Of a DNA stretch of 64,000 nucleotides, positions 13,196 to 25,607 are shown in pieces. The notes under the pieces are model-generated. The model searched no databases. It had not been told where the DNA came from and was given only the letters and a program-made list of their open reading frames with translations. Position numbers and translations under genes: made by a program. This DNA is from Linnemannia hyalina (taxonomy: Eukaryota; Mortierellomycota; Mortierellomycetes; Mortierellales; Mortierellaceae). The DNA lies in NCBI GenBank assembly GCA_019671135.1, contig JAHRHY010000006.1, positions 2,294,001-2,358,000 on the forward strand, in the 5' to 3' direction. The stretch's first letter is position 1, and each line of letters opens with the position of its first letter.

Positions 13196-14425
13196 TGCAG
13201 TCGTGGTGGTTATGGTTATTGCGAGTGTGGAATGAGGGATCGTGGGTTACTTGTTTACCCAAGAGTAGGAAGTGAAGGAGTGAAGGAGTGAGTGGGTGGA
13301 GGATGTGAGAAAGAGAAGAAATAAAATAAAGGATCAGCAAGAAAGGGAGGAGACAGGCAAGAGAAGAAGGGACACGAAACGGTCCTTTTTTTACTTTTGC
13401 TTTCTGAGTCTTTTGGACCGAAAGAATTAGGGTGCAATGGACACAGGAGAACGTCACTTGAGATGTGCACGTGACGCATACCTGCAAGCTCAGAAAAAAC
13501 GCGTTGATGAAAGCTTTTTTTTTTATTCTTTCAACAGTTTGCCACCAAACATGGAAGGAGTAGGAGGAAGGGAGAAGGGAAGATGAAAGGGGATAGAAAG
13601 GAGAAGAGCTTCTTTTTTTTATCATTCTCGTGCCACGTTTCTACTGCTCCATGACATCGAAACGGTAGCTTGCTATCCTTTAATCATATTTACTACTCCG
13701 GGATAGTTGTACGCTCAAGGATAAATGACAGATTATCGCCCCCCTTCGAGAAGGTGGGTGATGCTACAAAGAAGGAGGAAGGGCGAGTGATGTCTAGTAT
13801 TATCTCCTGCCTTGCCTTGCCTTGCCTTGCCTTGCCTTGTCTTGCCTTGTCTTGCCTTTGTGTAGCATGGGATGTTAAAGGGAAGGGTGACAAATGTGAA
13901 AATCAAAACGAGTACAAGAAAGGAGGCTTGCCTTTCAGACCATTTGATTTTTTTGAATTTTTTTTTTTTTTGATTTTTCATCCTCTCTTTCCTTCTCTCT
14001 ATCTCATCATCATCATTCCATTGCTCCTTTATCATCTCTACCACTCACACTCTTACTCCTATCTAATCCACCCATACACACACACACACACAACTATAAC
14101 ATATGTCAGATCCAATGTCCTCAAAGAGCGGCTCAGAGAGCACCGTACACGAAGACGACCACACCACCTTCTCCTCTCTTGGTAAACCACAACAACAACA
14201 ACAACTCATCCTCTCACTATAAAAAAACCTGATCAGCCAAGGTTTCAAGGGTTTACTAACCAACTGTTGACAACCCGGTCAAAAATAAGAAAAAGCCCGA
14301 ACCAAAAAGCTTACCCATCTCTCTCTCTCTCCTTCTCTCTCGCTCTCTCTCTCTCCCACTTTCACATTCCCATTCATTCACACCTATATACTCCTTCTTA
14401 CCCTCCATTCCCTACATTCCACATA
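13196..14425. other. Divergent upstream region of PP2A-A and WNK genes
   Basis: Lies between the two divergent starts. It holds a CCTTG pentanucleotide array (13806-13858), CT-rich and (CA)n tracts on the WNK side, and an ATG at 14104. That ATG opens a 26-codon frame ending at a plausible donor (TTG|GTAAAC near 14179), which could be a WNK 5' exon or upstream ORF. No other gene is apparent. Confidence 0.55.
13806..13858. repeat. CCTTG pentanucleotide array
   Basis: About ten CCTTG units, two of them changed to TCTTG, in the region between PP2A-A and WNK. Read on the minus strand it is a CAAGG array. Confidence 0.9.
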
Positions 14426-15284
14426 ATGGTTTCCCTTTCCGACCCATTAGCAGAGTACATCGATCACTCAAAGCACGATCCAGAAAAAGTCGTCGAAGTC
14501 AGTCCCAACGGTCGATATGCCAAGGTAAAAAATACCGACAAACACCCAGGACACAGAGAAAAAACTTTCTTTTTTCACAAGTACATTTTTTGTGTGATCC
14601 AGGCGAGATCCCATCCCCACTGCTGGTGACATTCAAACATCCAGGCACACTCATTTCAAACGAACAGGGATCAAGGACCGACAGTGAATCAGCCTAGCTA
14701 GCAAGGAAAAAGCTCCAGAGGGAAAAAGGCTGTTATTGGTGGCAATATTTTTTTTCAAGGCGACCCAGGAACCGGGAAATAGCACAGGCATCAATTTCCC
14801 TGCACACCCCTCTCTCTTTATTCTCGGATTCAATACCACACTCCTACCCAAGGAGACTTTCTCTTCTCATGAAGTGAGCACCGTATCATCATGGCGGAGC
14901 AGACACAGCAGGGCTAACGCAGTGTCACGATGAATACTACAGCCAGAGGCAGGACAACGGGAACAACTCCATCTCATGCAAAAAATCAACAGGCGGGTCG
15001 CACTTGTTTCTTTTGGTGCTATCTGTGGCAATGCACACTTGATTTGTCAAGAAGCATCAACACCAAAAAAGAGGGGACAAAGGGGATACTCTCCTGTGTT
15101 GTGTTTGTGTTGTTTTTTACTGTTGTTGTGATAATTGTGTGGGCTTGGAGGGGCTACCGCACCAGGACAAAACAAAAAAAATGCCTCACTTTTCTCATTT
15201 TTTACTATTCCAAATGAAATAAGCACTCAATACCAGTGCCAGTCTAACGCTGTTTGCCTCCTTTTTTCTGGTCTCTTGCTCTCT

Positions 15285-15321
<37 letters not shown>

Positions 15322-17720
15322 TTTTTGTTTGCATGCATGTCTGTGTCGACCTCCTTGTCGCCCCCCACAATCGAAATCACACCGACACCCTGCTGCAGCT
15401 CAACTCGGTCCTCGGAAAGGGCGCATACAAGATTGTTTACAAGGGAATCGACCGGGAAGAAGGATACGAAGTCGCATGGAACTGTTTCCAGACCACAAAA
15501 CAAGAATACGCCGAGCTCTCGCAGGAGGTCGAGATCCTGAAAAGAGTTCGCCACCCAAACATCATCAACTTTCACGACTGCTGGTACAGCAACACCGAAT
15601 TTATCTTTATCACTGAGCTCATGACCTCTGGCACCCTTCGAGAGTAAGTTCTCTTGCTTTTATTTTTTAGGCTTTGTTTTTGAGCGGCTCAACAAGACAA
15701 TCAATCAGGAGAGAGGACTATAAAGAGGACAGGCTCAGGAAAGGAACAAGAGACGATGAAGACTGGAAGAGTGTTACAAGAGGACATGTACAGTACAGGA
15801 AGTGTAGGGGGAAGGATACGATGAATGTCGGACGAGTATTGGACTAGGACATGAACAAGAGGGATACGACGAGGAGGAACGTGATGAAAAGGGGGGAAAG
15901 AGCGTCATACTAGAGCAGAGCGATCATCCTTTACCCTTGTTCACATTTTTGGTTTGATAACAACCAACTAACAAAAATTTCATTACAATGAAATAGATAT
16001 ATCCGCAAATTGCAATCCCCTAATCTCAGAGTCGTCAAGCGGTGGTGCAGGCAAATCCTCAAGGGACTCATCTATCTTCACTCATACGACCCTCCAATCA
16101 TTCACCGTGACATCAAGTGCGACAACATCTTCATCAACGGAGCTCACGGCGAAGTCAAGATTGGCGACATGGGAACAGCAAAGATGAAGATTGGCAAAAA
16201 GTACACTGTCATTGGTATGTCTCACAAGACAGCCTGACCATTCAGGTCTATGTCTGGGGTGCCGGGTTTCTCTTTTGTTCATTCACAATATGACCTATCA
16301 TGAACGGCCAAACTGCTTAAACTTGTTTCTTGCGTTGATGAACCGTATTTAGGCACCCCTGAGTTCATGGCACCGGAAATGTACGAGGAAAAGGGATACA
16401 ACGAAAAGGTCGACATCTACGCCTTTGGAATGTGTCTGCTAGAGATGGTGACGGGCGACTACCCTTACAACGAGTGCAAAAACGCTGCCCAGATATACAA
16501 GAAAGTCTCCCAGGTATGACGACTTGACCACCCTTTTTCTCGTGGCAGCTGATGAGCTATTTTACCGTTCGACATGGAGTGGTTTGCAATAATGTTGTGA
16601 GAGGATCAAGCGTAAATAGAAGTGTCAGCTGCAAGGCTCGATATTCTGACAGGACCTTTCTTTTTGGGGACTCGTACGTATTATATTTTCATTAGGGACT
16701 CAAACCAGAGTGTCTCAGCCGAATTATCGACCCAGAAGTGCTCAGTCTCATTCAACGCTGCCTAGCCCCTGAGCACGAGCGATACTCTGCTCAGGAGGCC
16801 ATCGAAGATCCATTCTTGGGAGTTGAGCCAGAGGTGGTTGTGTTGACGAGCAATGAGGCAAAAAACCACTTGACGCTCCAGGTCGTCTTCAAGGGCATGG
16901 ACAAGCTCTCTGTCAAGTTTGAATTTAATGCCGATACTGATACTGCCGAGGAAGTTGTCAACGAAATGGTATGATTCTCTTTTGAGCATAGATGCTATGA
17001 AATGTTCATTTATTCTCTACTCTCTACTGCTTAAACTAACGAACGGTTCTTTGGATATGTAGATCGAAGAGGAAGTGCTGCCACAACGGTACCAACGGAT
17101 CATTACACACGACATCAACCGGATATTGCGGGAACTGGCAGGAACGGGCGACAAGAAGGATATTGCAGGTCTGACACCTTCTTCGCCCATGCTCACAAAC
17201 GGTCATTCTCATGGAGCAGTCTCTCAGTTGACCCTTGATGGCTCTGTCACCAGAGCCGGCCTCAGCCGCAAGAACTCTAATCCAGACTGGGGTGGTGAAA
17301 TGGAACTTCCCTTCAAAGGTACACCCTTCGGGCTAATTTATTTGTAGTTGACTCGAGAATTATGTGTATGGTCGAAATGCCATTCCAGTCGTTGCTCACT
17401 TTTTTATTCATATTCTGTATGGCAACAAAATAATAGAGTACAGCATGGATGCGCCAATTGAGGATTTGGTGAATGATACGGCGATGGAATACCACCGCGG
17501 ACCGGACAAGGCGAACGAATGGCTGGCCAAGCTTAAGAACCAGGACATTGTGACGATTGGTGACCTGAAGGATATGCAGGATGGTGACTGGGCGGGATTT
17601 GATTTGACGGTCTTTGCGTCGCGGGCACTGAGGAATCGACTCTTTGGAAAGAGGCCCCATACACTCACCCGCGCCTCTTCAAACGGCACCTCTGCCTCTA
17701 CCACCGATGACGGCAATTAA
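14426..17720 (+). CDS. WNK (with-no-lysine) serine/threonine protein kinase
   Basis: Seven exons: 14426-14524, 15399-15643, 15997-16214, 16353-16513, 16696-16968, 17063-17318, 17437-17720; 511 residues. The kinase domain spans about 34-290. The WNK signature is clear: the lysine normally in strand beta-3 is replaced (VAWN, Asn61) and a catalytic lysine sits in the glycine loop instead (GKGAYK, Lys44). HRD is 151-153. The magnesium motif is DMG (172-174), where animal WNKs have DLG. Thr185 in [19 protein letters not shown] occupies the activation-loop phosphosite. A region at about 310-370 ([19 protein letters not shown]) resembles the OSR1_C/PF2-like autoinhibitory domain after WNK kinase domains. 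The final 95 residues form another ordered block I do not recognise. WNKs act upstream of SPAK/OSR1-type kinases in osmotic and ion control. An upstream exon from the ATG at 14104 is possible. Confidence 0.9.
15288..15320 (+). repeat. T33 homopolymer in WNK intron 1
   Basis: Thirty-three T, about 80 bases before the exon 2 acceptor of the WNK gene, in an 874-base intron. Confidence 0.9.
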
Positions 17721-18141
17721 TCCTGGTGGAAAGGGAAGCTGATCTTTAGATAACTGGATATGCTAGAATTCATTAACAGGACAGGACACGACAGGGCCGC
17801 CACCTTTTTTTTCTTTACTTACATACTATTATTCCTGCGCACACTTACATACTCTACATTTCGCACACGCGCACACTTCGCACATATACACTCAGTCTTG
17901 AACAGCGATCCCAGCAAACCAAGCAAGCACAAACCAAAAACCAATCAACCAACCCATGTTACATAGACCCGCCAAAAAAAAAAAGTGTAAATATTAAAAA
18001 AAAAACCTCAGGCTCAACTTTTTATTCTATGTAATCACGAAAGCAAGTGCACAACGCATTGAAAAAAAAAATGACAAAAAATAAAAGGAATTGGGAAAAC
18101 TAGTTTACAACAAAAACAAGCACGTTTTTTCTTTTTTTCTT
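17721..18141. other. Convergent 3' region of WNK and the Whi5-like gene
   Basis: Contains the 3' ends of two converging genes. It is AT-rich near 17980-18140, with several A runs and AATAAA-like sequence. No gene seen. Confidence 0.6.
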
Positions 18142-21100
18142 CTAGACATCGCCCAGCGATGTCCGGATTAAGAGTCGCTCTACAGATTCGTCTTCGCCGA
18201 CAGTGGTTGTGGTTGTGGTTGTAGTGGTGGTGGATGGTTGTGACCCTGGTCCTGGAGTAGGAGGGTGAAAAGCAGTGGTGGAGCTGGATGTATGTTTGTG
18301 AAGAGGTAACTCTGGTGGTTGTGTGTCATGCGAAACCATTCTATGGATCGGCGGACGCGTCGGGTCGTTCTGCGGGATAGGAAGAGGGGTGTTTGACATC
18401 CGCTGCTGTTGATTTTGGTGATGCTTTTGATCCAAGGGATGCTGTGGAGAAGTAGACGACAAGCTTGCTGTACTACTCTGGTAGTAGTAATTTAGCGACG
18501 GCAAAGAACTCGAATGTCGATGCTGATGGTGCTGTTGGTGTTGGTGGAGAGACGATTGAGAGGTAGATGACTGGACGAGAGTGGTGGCGCTGCTGCTGGT
18601 ACTCATTCCTCCTCTGGAACTTGAACGGGACATGGACATGGCTCCTGGAGGATGGGAAGAGCGTTTGCTGAGGGTGGTGATACTGCTGTCGGGGTTAAGG
18701 GTATCTTGGTGGAGGGATGCGATACTGCTGTTGCTGCTTGTGTTGACGCTGTGGTGAGAAGGGCGTTGGTATGGGTGGTGATGATGGTTGTGGTGGTTGC
18801 TCTGCTGATGCTGTTGGTGGTTGTGGTGGTTGCTCTGCTGCTGCTGTTGGTGGTGGTGGTGAGGTTGGTAGGGTTGAGGGTGTGGGGGGTACCCTTGGCT
18901 ATCGCGATGACTATACGGCGGTGTGAACAGCCGCAATCCAGTCGTCAAAGGAGGAGTTGTCGAATACGAGATATGAGGAAACTTGACAGGCGAAGAAGGC
19001 CCCCTCGACTTGTCCCCGTCACCATCTTCATCCTCTTCGTCCCTCTCACCGCCACCGCCTCGACCACGTTCCAAAGTTGCAAGAGTAACCTCAGTCCCTG
19101 TAGTTCCCGTGCTACTACTCGCATTCGAAGCCACGCTGACAAGACTAGAAGGCGATACCAAGTACGGCGCATGTAAGGATCGGAAGAGTGGTTGGCCGGG
19201 CGGGGGGTGGTTCATTAAATAAGGAGGTGACGATCCAGAGTCCATTCCGCCTGCTCCACTGCCACTGCCACCACCACCGTTTCCACTGCTACCGGTGAGA
19301 GAAGGGAGAGAGACTGGACGGAGGAGGATGGGTTGTTGTTGGTTCTGACGACGTCGTGAAGGCGGTTGAGGCGTCGATGTAGATGAATTAGAAGAGGTGA
19401 TTGCTGTTGCTGATTGGGAGAGGGATGGTTGCGACTGACTTTGGGAAAGACTCGATCTTAGTGGGGGTGAATGCATACCATGCAGAATGGCCATTGCACT
19501 TTCAGAACGAAGGAGGACCCTCTGCTTGGTCGGGCGTCCTGGCCGAGGCTGTACCTGCTGCTCTTGCTGCTGTTGCTGAAGGTTAAGCTCGGGCGAAGAA
19601 AACTCATGCTGTAACTGCAAACTCTGAGAATGCTGGTGCCGCTGAGAATATAGCGACCTTCGCTGTTGTTGCTGCTGCTTCTGCTGCTTCAACTTCCTCT
19701 GTTGTTCTGACCCCTGCCGCTCCTGCTCCTGCTCTTGCTCCAACTGCTGCTGTTGCTGCATCTGCCGCTGTTGAAGCTGCAAGGCCATCTGCAAGTCCAT
19801 CTCTTCCTGATCTCGCTGGATCTGGTACAACTGCTGCTGCAAGATCTGATGTTTCTTGAGATGAGGACCCGGCCCACGCCTGGACGTTGATCTCTTGACC
19901 ACCGCTGCCTTCAAATGGTTATGTCCGTGCGATGACCCTCTTTGACCCCTGCCACGACCGCTACTACCTCCGGAGGGAATTGAGTGTGTTCCAGACATCA
20001 TCTCTCGCGCCAGGATATCGGCTCTGGTGGCGATGGGTGGTGGTGGTGTGGTGTCAAGGTGGTTGTATCCGCGGTGGTCGGTGCTTGAAGGGATTCCTCG
20101 GGTATCCATGTTAAAAATCCCTTGATCACTCCCTATGGAAAAGAACATAAAAAATCAAATCAGCGACAACGTCTCGAAGAAGATTGGTGGCGGAACATTG
20201 ATTAGCAATGAGACTGATCAACTCACTAATGGAAAGAGTGTCGCCAAAGGGAGGGGAGTTAAGAGAACTCGACGAGGACGCATAGAGACGACGGCCGGAC
20301 GTCAACGCACGCTGTTGTTCAGGAAGCAGCTCCTTAGTAGAGTACATATCGTGCCGAGAAGGATGGTCGAGTTTAGATGGCGATAGTGGCCGATGTCCAT
20401 GGTGAGAGGGCGCGGAGAAGGAGCTGATATCAAGTGACTGTGCATGACTATGCATCGAACGACCGCCACGACCCTTTCCTCTTGTACCGCCGAGTATCAT
20501 CAACGAGTTACTCGAACTTGGCAGTGCAGCAGGCGGTGGAGGTGATGGTGGACCGGGTGCAATGGCGGGGGTGAGGATCATCATCTCATGATAATCAATC
20601 TCGTCGTCGTCTATCTCCAAATGCCGCTGACCAGGTAGCACTCCCACCATGGACCCAGAACCTGACCTCGATCCTGACCCTAACCCTGAATCAAGCATGT
20701 TCGTCCAAGGCAACGCAGGTTCTCCGCGACCACGAGGCAGCACTAGCGATCGTGGTCGTCGTCGTTCCGATCCCAAAGTAATCCCATGCCATGTCTTGTT
20801 GCCACCTTTTTGGTTGACACTTCTTCGAACACTACCACCATCGGCATTACCAACTCTGCCAATGCCAATACCATCGACTCCCGAGTAATCCAGATCGGAT
20901 CCAGAGGTCCGTTTCTTGGACCGCGCGTCGGCCGCAGAATCATCAAACTCTTCGTCAAAAAAATTACTGCCAGTTTCTTCATTAACATCTTCAAACTGTC
21001 CATCCGTGCCATAGCCCATCGTCCCACGCCCTCCGCCGCCGACACCACTACCACCAACAGTCATCCTCCTGTTCTCGATTGATCGGCTATGGTGACCATC

Positions 21101-23368
21101 CATGGAGAGACTCTTCTGCATCCCAGAGCTGCTCCGCTTCAGAGTATTCATCTGTGCTGTAACTCCCTCCGCAAACGACCGAGGAGGCATGGCTGAAGGT
21201 GCATCGACCGTCATGCGCCATTGCTCAGGATACCGAGGATCACCCTCCACATTCCGATGCTCCAAATTCTCTCCAGAGAACACCTGGTCGATTGGCGATG
21301 ACACGTACCGGCGGCGAGATGTTGGGACTTGGTATTCAGGTAGCTGGTGATGACGGAACGACGGTTGCGAAGAAGCGGTGGTCGCTATAGAGAGTGTGGG
21401 AGACCGATCCTCATATGCTGAGAAGCGATTATCATCCAACTCCTGTGGGGTTTGTGGGTCTTTGTATCGTGTAAAATGTAGGTCAAACTCGTGGGCTGTT
21501 GGACTTGCAAGGGGTCGGGCTTGTCCAGAGTGAGGTGGAGGAAATGAAATGGATGGCCCACTGGAATATGACTGGGAGTGTGCATGACGAGGTAATGATG
21601 GGTTAGAAGGGGGCCGACCAGGACGACGACCAGTCGGAGAAATCACTGGACCTCGCTGATCGGACACAACAGACGGGTGTGCCCCCTGAGACGAAGAGCT
21701 ATGAGTGCTCAAGGTAGAGTCGGAGGGGGATCGGCCAGCAGCAGCGGCGACCAAGCTAGACATCGCAGACGAAGACGACGAAGAGGGTGTTCCAGCCTTG
21801 GAGAAGTAATGGTGGCTAGCTGGGAGGATGCCAAGGGATGTTAAATTCGGCGTACTCTGGGAGGAGGTTGTTGAGTGTTTAGAGATGGGCCTTCCTTTCT
21901 TTGGGATCTGGGTCTTGAGAATTAGTCCACGGTCCGAGTAGAGCAACTCGTTATTCTCCTGCCTTGTCTGCAAGTCGACCTGGCCGTGGGTCTCTGCTCT
22001 GGCCTGAGGGAGGAGCGACGACTTTTTGGTGTACTTGCGCTTGGGCTTGACAACGATCGGGTCCATAATAGGCGACAGCGGTATCTGGGTCATCCAGTGA
22101 AAGGGGCCTTTGTCATCCCGTATTGAACTAGATGACAGTGTGCGATGGTGTGGTTGCTGCATTTGTTGTTGTTGTTGCTGCTGCTGGGGGGGCAGCTGTA
22201 GACGCTGTTGGAAGTCCCGCTGATGTTGCTGGGATCGACTATCGTGTGAGAGCTCCCATTGCTGTCGCCCCATCGACCTGTCTTGTCCTTGTAGAAGGCT
22301 TGCCGAGGGTGTCTTTGGTCGGTCTCTCAAGAGTCGACTGGGATGGGCCGAAAGTTCATCTTGGTGAGAGGGCGAAAGCCTTTCATGATAATCGTGATAA
22401 TGTTGAAGGTCGTCACGTCTCGCTGGCTCCCTGAACTCTTCCCTGGTAATCCTCGGCTCAGACATGTCCACATCGACTCTATCCCATCCTTGTTCTGCTC
22501 TGAACGGCACCAAAGAGAGTCGATCCTTCAACATGTGCGAGAGCTACAAGGAAACATACAAAGCAAGCATCAGTTAGCGCTAGCGCCTTGTAGAGCGAAA
22601 TATGACATTTGTCAATAATGTCAGAGAAACCCTTACGGATTGCATTCGTCCTCCTGGCGCGCGCAGAGTGTGTTGTCCTTGAGGAGTAATTGGGGTATCC
22701 CGTGAGACTACCTCCTCTTGTGCGGAAATGGGCGACGTTGATTCAGATGCTGTTAGGGTTGATATGTTGAGAGCAGAGGAGGATGACGATGGAGTAATCG
22801 CCGCTGAGAGAGGCAAAGGCAATGCTAACGGTTGCATAGCGCTCTGTTGCCGTTGCTGCTGCTCCTGCTGTTGCTGGTGCTGCTGTCGTTGGCCCCCTCC
22901 TGCACGTATTGTCGCATCCGCAAACGTTTCCTGTGAATCACGCAGGGGTCTTTCCGAGTAAGATGGCGTCATGCTCTCTCCCCCTCTCTCTGTTTGAGAT
23001 CTCTCTGCCCCACGCTCAGTCGCCCCAGTCTGCTGTCCAGAGAAACCCTGAAATCCTGACCGACTAGCACTCCTCTCAAGATCCCTTACGCCAGAAGATA
23101 ATGCTGTAAGGGTCATGGCCGCATTGCCAAGTGGATCGTCCTCCTTTTGTCTCATACGACCGCCCTCGCCCCCCTCATACTCTCCCCCACCACCGCCATG
23201 TCGACTCCTGTACTCATGATCGTCTCTCTGATATCCACCACCTCCTTCTTCGAGGCTAATTTGCTCCCGCTGGGCATGTGGGCGATTGTCTCCTGGAACT
23301 CCAAAGCTGGCACCGATATCATCAGCAACTCCAGACGTCAAAGGTCGTTTGGGCTCAGTGTCAACCAT
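18142..23368 (-). CDS. Very long low-complexity protein with a Whi5/Nrm1-like (GTB) motif
   Basis: Three exons (22637-23368, 20227-22543, 18142-20132) with exact phase closure give 1679 residues, mostly disordered and rich in Ser, Gln, Pro and His. The one conserved-looking segment straddles the first intron: residues 245-264, LSHMLKDRLSLVPFRAEQGW. It fits the pattern LKxRLxxxxxKxxxGW of the Whi5/Nrm1 family, whose motif binds the G1/S transcription factors SBF/MBF; that assignment is mine and rests on this motif. Three AT-hook-like GRP cores flanked by basic residues occur at about 459-466, 549-557 and 1213-1221. A Gln-rich, possibly coiled segment spans about 1111-1176. Many Ser-Pro/Thr-Pro sites, one of them SPSK, suggest CDK control. 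If correct, this would be a nuclear cell-cycle repressor, far longer than yeast Whi5 (under 300 residues). The gene model is better supported than the function. Confidence 0.75.
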
Positions 23369-24245
23369 TCAACAATAGCTCCTTGTCGGAGTAAATGGTC
23401 GAAAAAAGACAAGGCTTTTCTGCTCAACGAGCGAAGCTGTGTGATAGTTGGAGGATGTGCAGTTTTTTTTTTGTTACTGTGGTAGTAAAAAGTGTTGGGC
23501 GAGGCGTGTACTGCGGGCAACGGTGTTCAGCAGCGGGTGACTCGACCGAAGTGAGTAGTCGTGAAGGGTGTCCTGAATGAAGAGGCGAGGGGCCAGTGTG
23601 TCGGTTAGGGTGGCAAAGGCTGCGATGGCTTTTAGGTGTTGGATCCAGTACGGGCTGGTAAGGGAAGGGGCAGGGCGGTAATTCCGCAGTAGGAAAGTGT
23701 ATATGCGCGTGTATGTATCGCGTCGATGTGGTGAGGTGGGAAGGAGTACTATACGGTGTGTTGTAAGCTATAAGGGAAAAGATATGTAGACGCGTATAGA
23801 TGATGGTTGGTGATGGAGAGGGAGGTTTGTCAAGGAGGAAAACCGGAGGGCTGACAGGGGTCCGTAGCAATAAAGACGATAGAATAACGCGTGGGGGTTG
23901 ATCCTGTCTTAGGCCTGTTGAGAGAAGAACAGGGAAAGGTGCGCACGGGTCAAGCAATATGCACAGGCGGAGAATATGAGGAAGGTGGTTATTATTTGTG
24001 TGCGCAATTGGATTGGATGCACCGCTCGTTACTACGAACAAAAAAAAATGTGGAGAGAGGGAGTACAAAGTAGAAAAAAAAAGGGACGAATCAGGAAACA
24101 GGATGGAATGAAGAAAAAGTGCGATGCAGTGCAATGAGGAATGAGAAGTGAACAAAGGTAATAAAGTTGCTGTTGTAAGTGTAAGTGTGGGTAAGAATAA
24201 AGGTGCAAGGTGGGGAAGTGAAAAAAGGAAAGGAAAGGGGAGAAA

Positions 24246-24260
24246 GGGTGGGAGGGTGGG
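24246..24260 (+). other. Perfect G-quadruplex motif
   Basis: GGGTGGGAGGGTGGG: four G3 runs separated by single-base loops, the arrangement known to form very stable parallel quadruplexes. It lies about 880 bases upstream of the Whi5-like start codon. The G-rich strand is the template strand of that gene, so a transcript reaching this far would carry the C-rich copy. Confidence 0.85.
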
Positions 24261-25113
24261 AGAGAAAGAAAGGGCAAGGATGGTAATAAGGAAGGAAGCG
24301 AGAGTGGCGTAAAGGAGGAAAAGGGAAGGGAACTGAATACGAACTAGAGGAGAGAGCTGGTAAGAGAAGGAGGAGAGAAGAGGCGAAGAAAGAGACGAGG
24401 AAGAATAAAGAGAAAGAGAGAGGTGAAGGTAGTCGATGGGTTAGCATTGACTGCCCTTGCGAATGTGGATGGGGTATGTGCAGGATATAGCGAGAATCGG
24501 GCTCAGGCACCCGATATTCGTCTCGATTCAACTCCACTCAATTCGAATCAATTCAAGCAGGATTGAGTATGCGTGCAAGCAATGTGAACACACATAAAGG
24601 ACGTCAATTGGACATTGAGCAATGCGTCCCCTGGACTCTGAATAAAGAAAAGGGAAGGAAAGGATAGACAACAGCAACAAGGGACGCTACTCTTAGTACT
24701 GTACATACTAGTACCGCTACTCCCAACTCGCATGCAACCAGTGGGTACAGAGACGGATGGACGGACTGGACGAACAGACAGAGAGGCAGGGCGGATCACA
24801 AAAGAGAACGATGCAAGGAAGGAGGAAGGAGACAGACGAGAAAGACAAAGAGAAACAGAAAGACGAGGGTGAGGGCGAAGGGGGAGAAGGAAAGAGAAGA
24901 GGGAGAAAGAAAGGAAAAAAGGGACAAAAGGTAAAGGAGAACAAGGAAAGGGTAGAGAAGAAACAGAGTAGCACCGTCAGGCAAAAGAGCATGAGTGCTT
25001 TGTAGTCCTTCATTCAAAAGAGGCCTTTAAAATACACAAACCTCAACAATAAACATCAAACATAAACAAACGAGGTCGATAGTACATTGAAAGGTAACGT
25101 TAATCCCTGCTGT

Positions 25114-25140
25114 CCCTGGCAATCTTTCTCTTTGCCAGGG
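25114..25140. other. 9-bp perfect inverted repeat
   Basis: CCCTGGCAA and TTGCCAGGG separated by nine bases. It could fold into a small hairpin. There is no adjacent gene end, so I do not call it a terminator. Confidence 0.6.
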
Positions 25141-25607
25141 TAGAATGGAATCAAGCGATGTCAATCCCTTCTCATTTATTGAAAATGGTCTAGATCATCG
25201 GCAACACTCCTCATAGCCGCGACAATCCAACCTCGTTCATCGTCATCATCGCGATGAGTATGGGAACTAAGAAGCCCTTTCAGATTAATCCAAAATGATA
25301 GAGGGGTAGCTCCAAAAGCAAGAAAGAGAGGAAAAAAGAGTTAAGGAGGAAAAGTCGCAAGGCTTAACCCTCTTTGCTCGCCTCATGGGCGAGGCAGGAG
25401 GTGAGGAGGTCTGGCATGCAGAACTAGTGGATGGTGGTGTTATTCTGCCTTTTGTACGTGTAATTGTAAAGGAGCCATGAGATACAAATGGATGCCTATA
25501 TATCATTGTTGGAAAAAGAGGAAAAAGGGATAGAATGCCAGGGGGAAAGAAAGCAGGAGAGGGAGCCATGCCACGGATGTGAGGTGGGAAAGGAGGAACT
25601 GGTTGTT

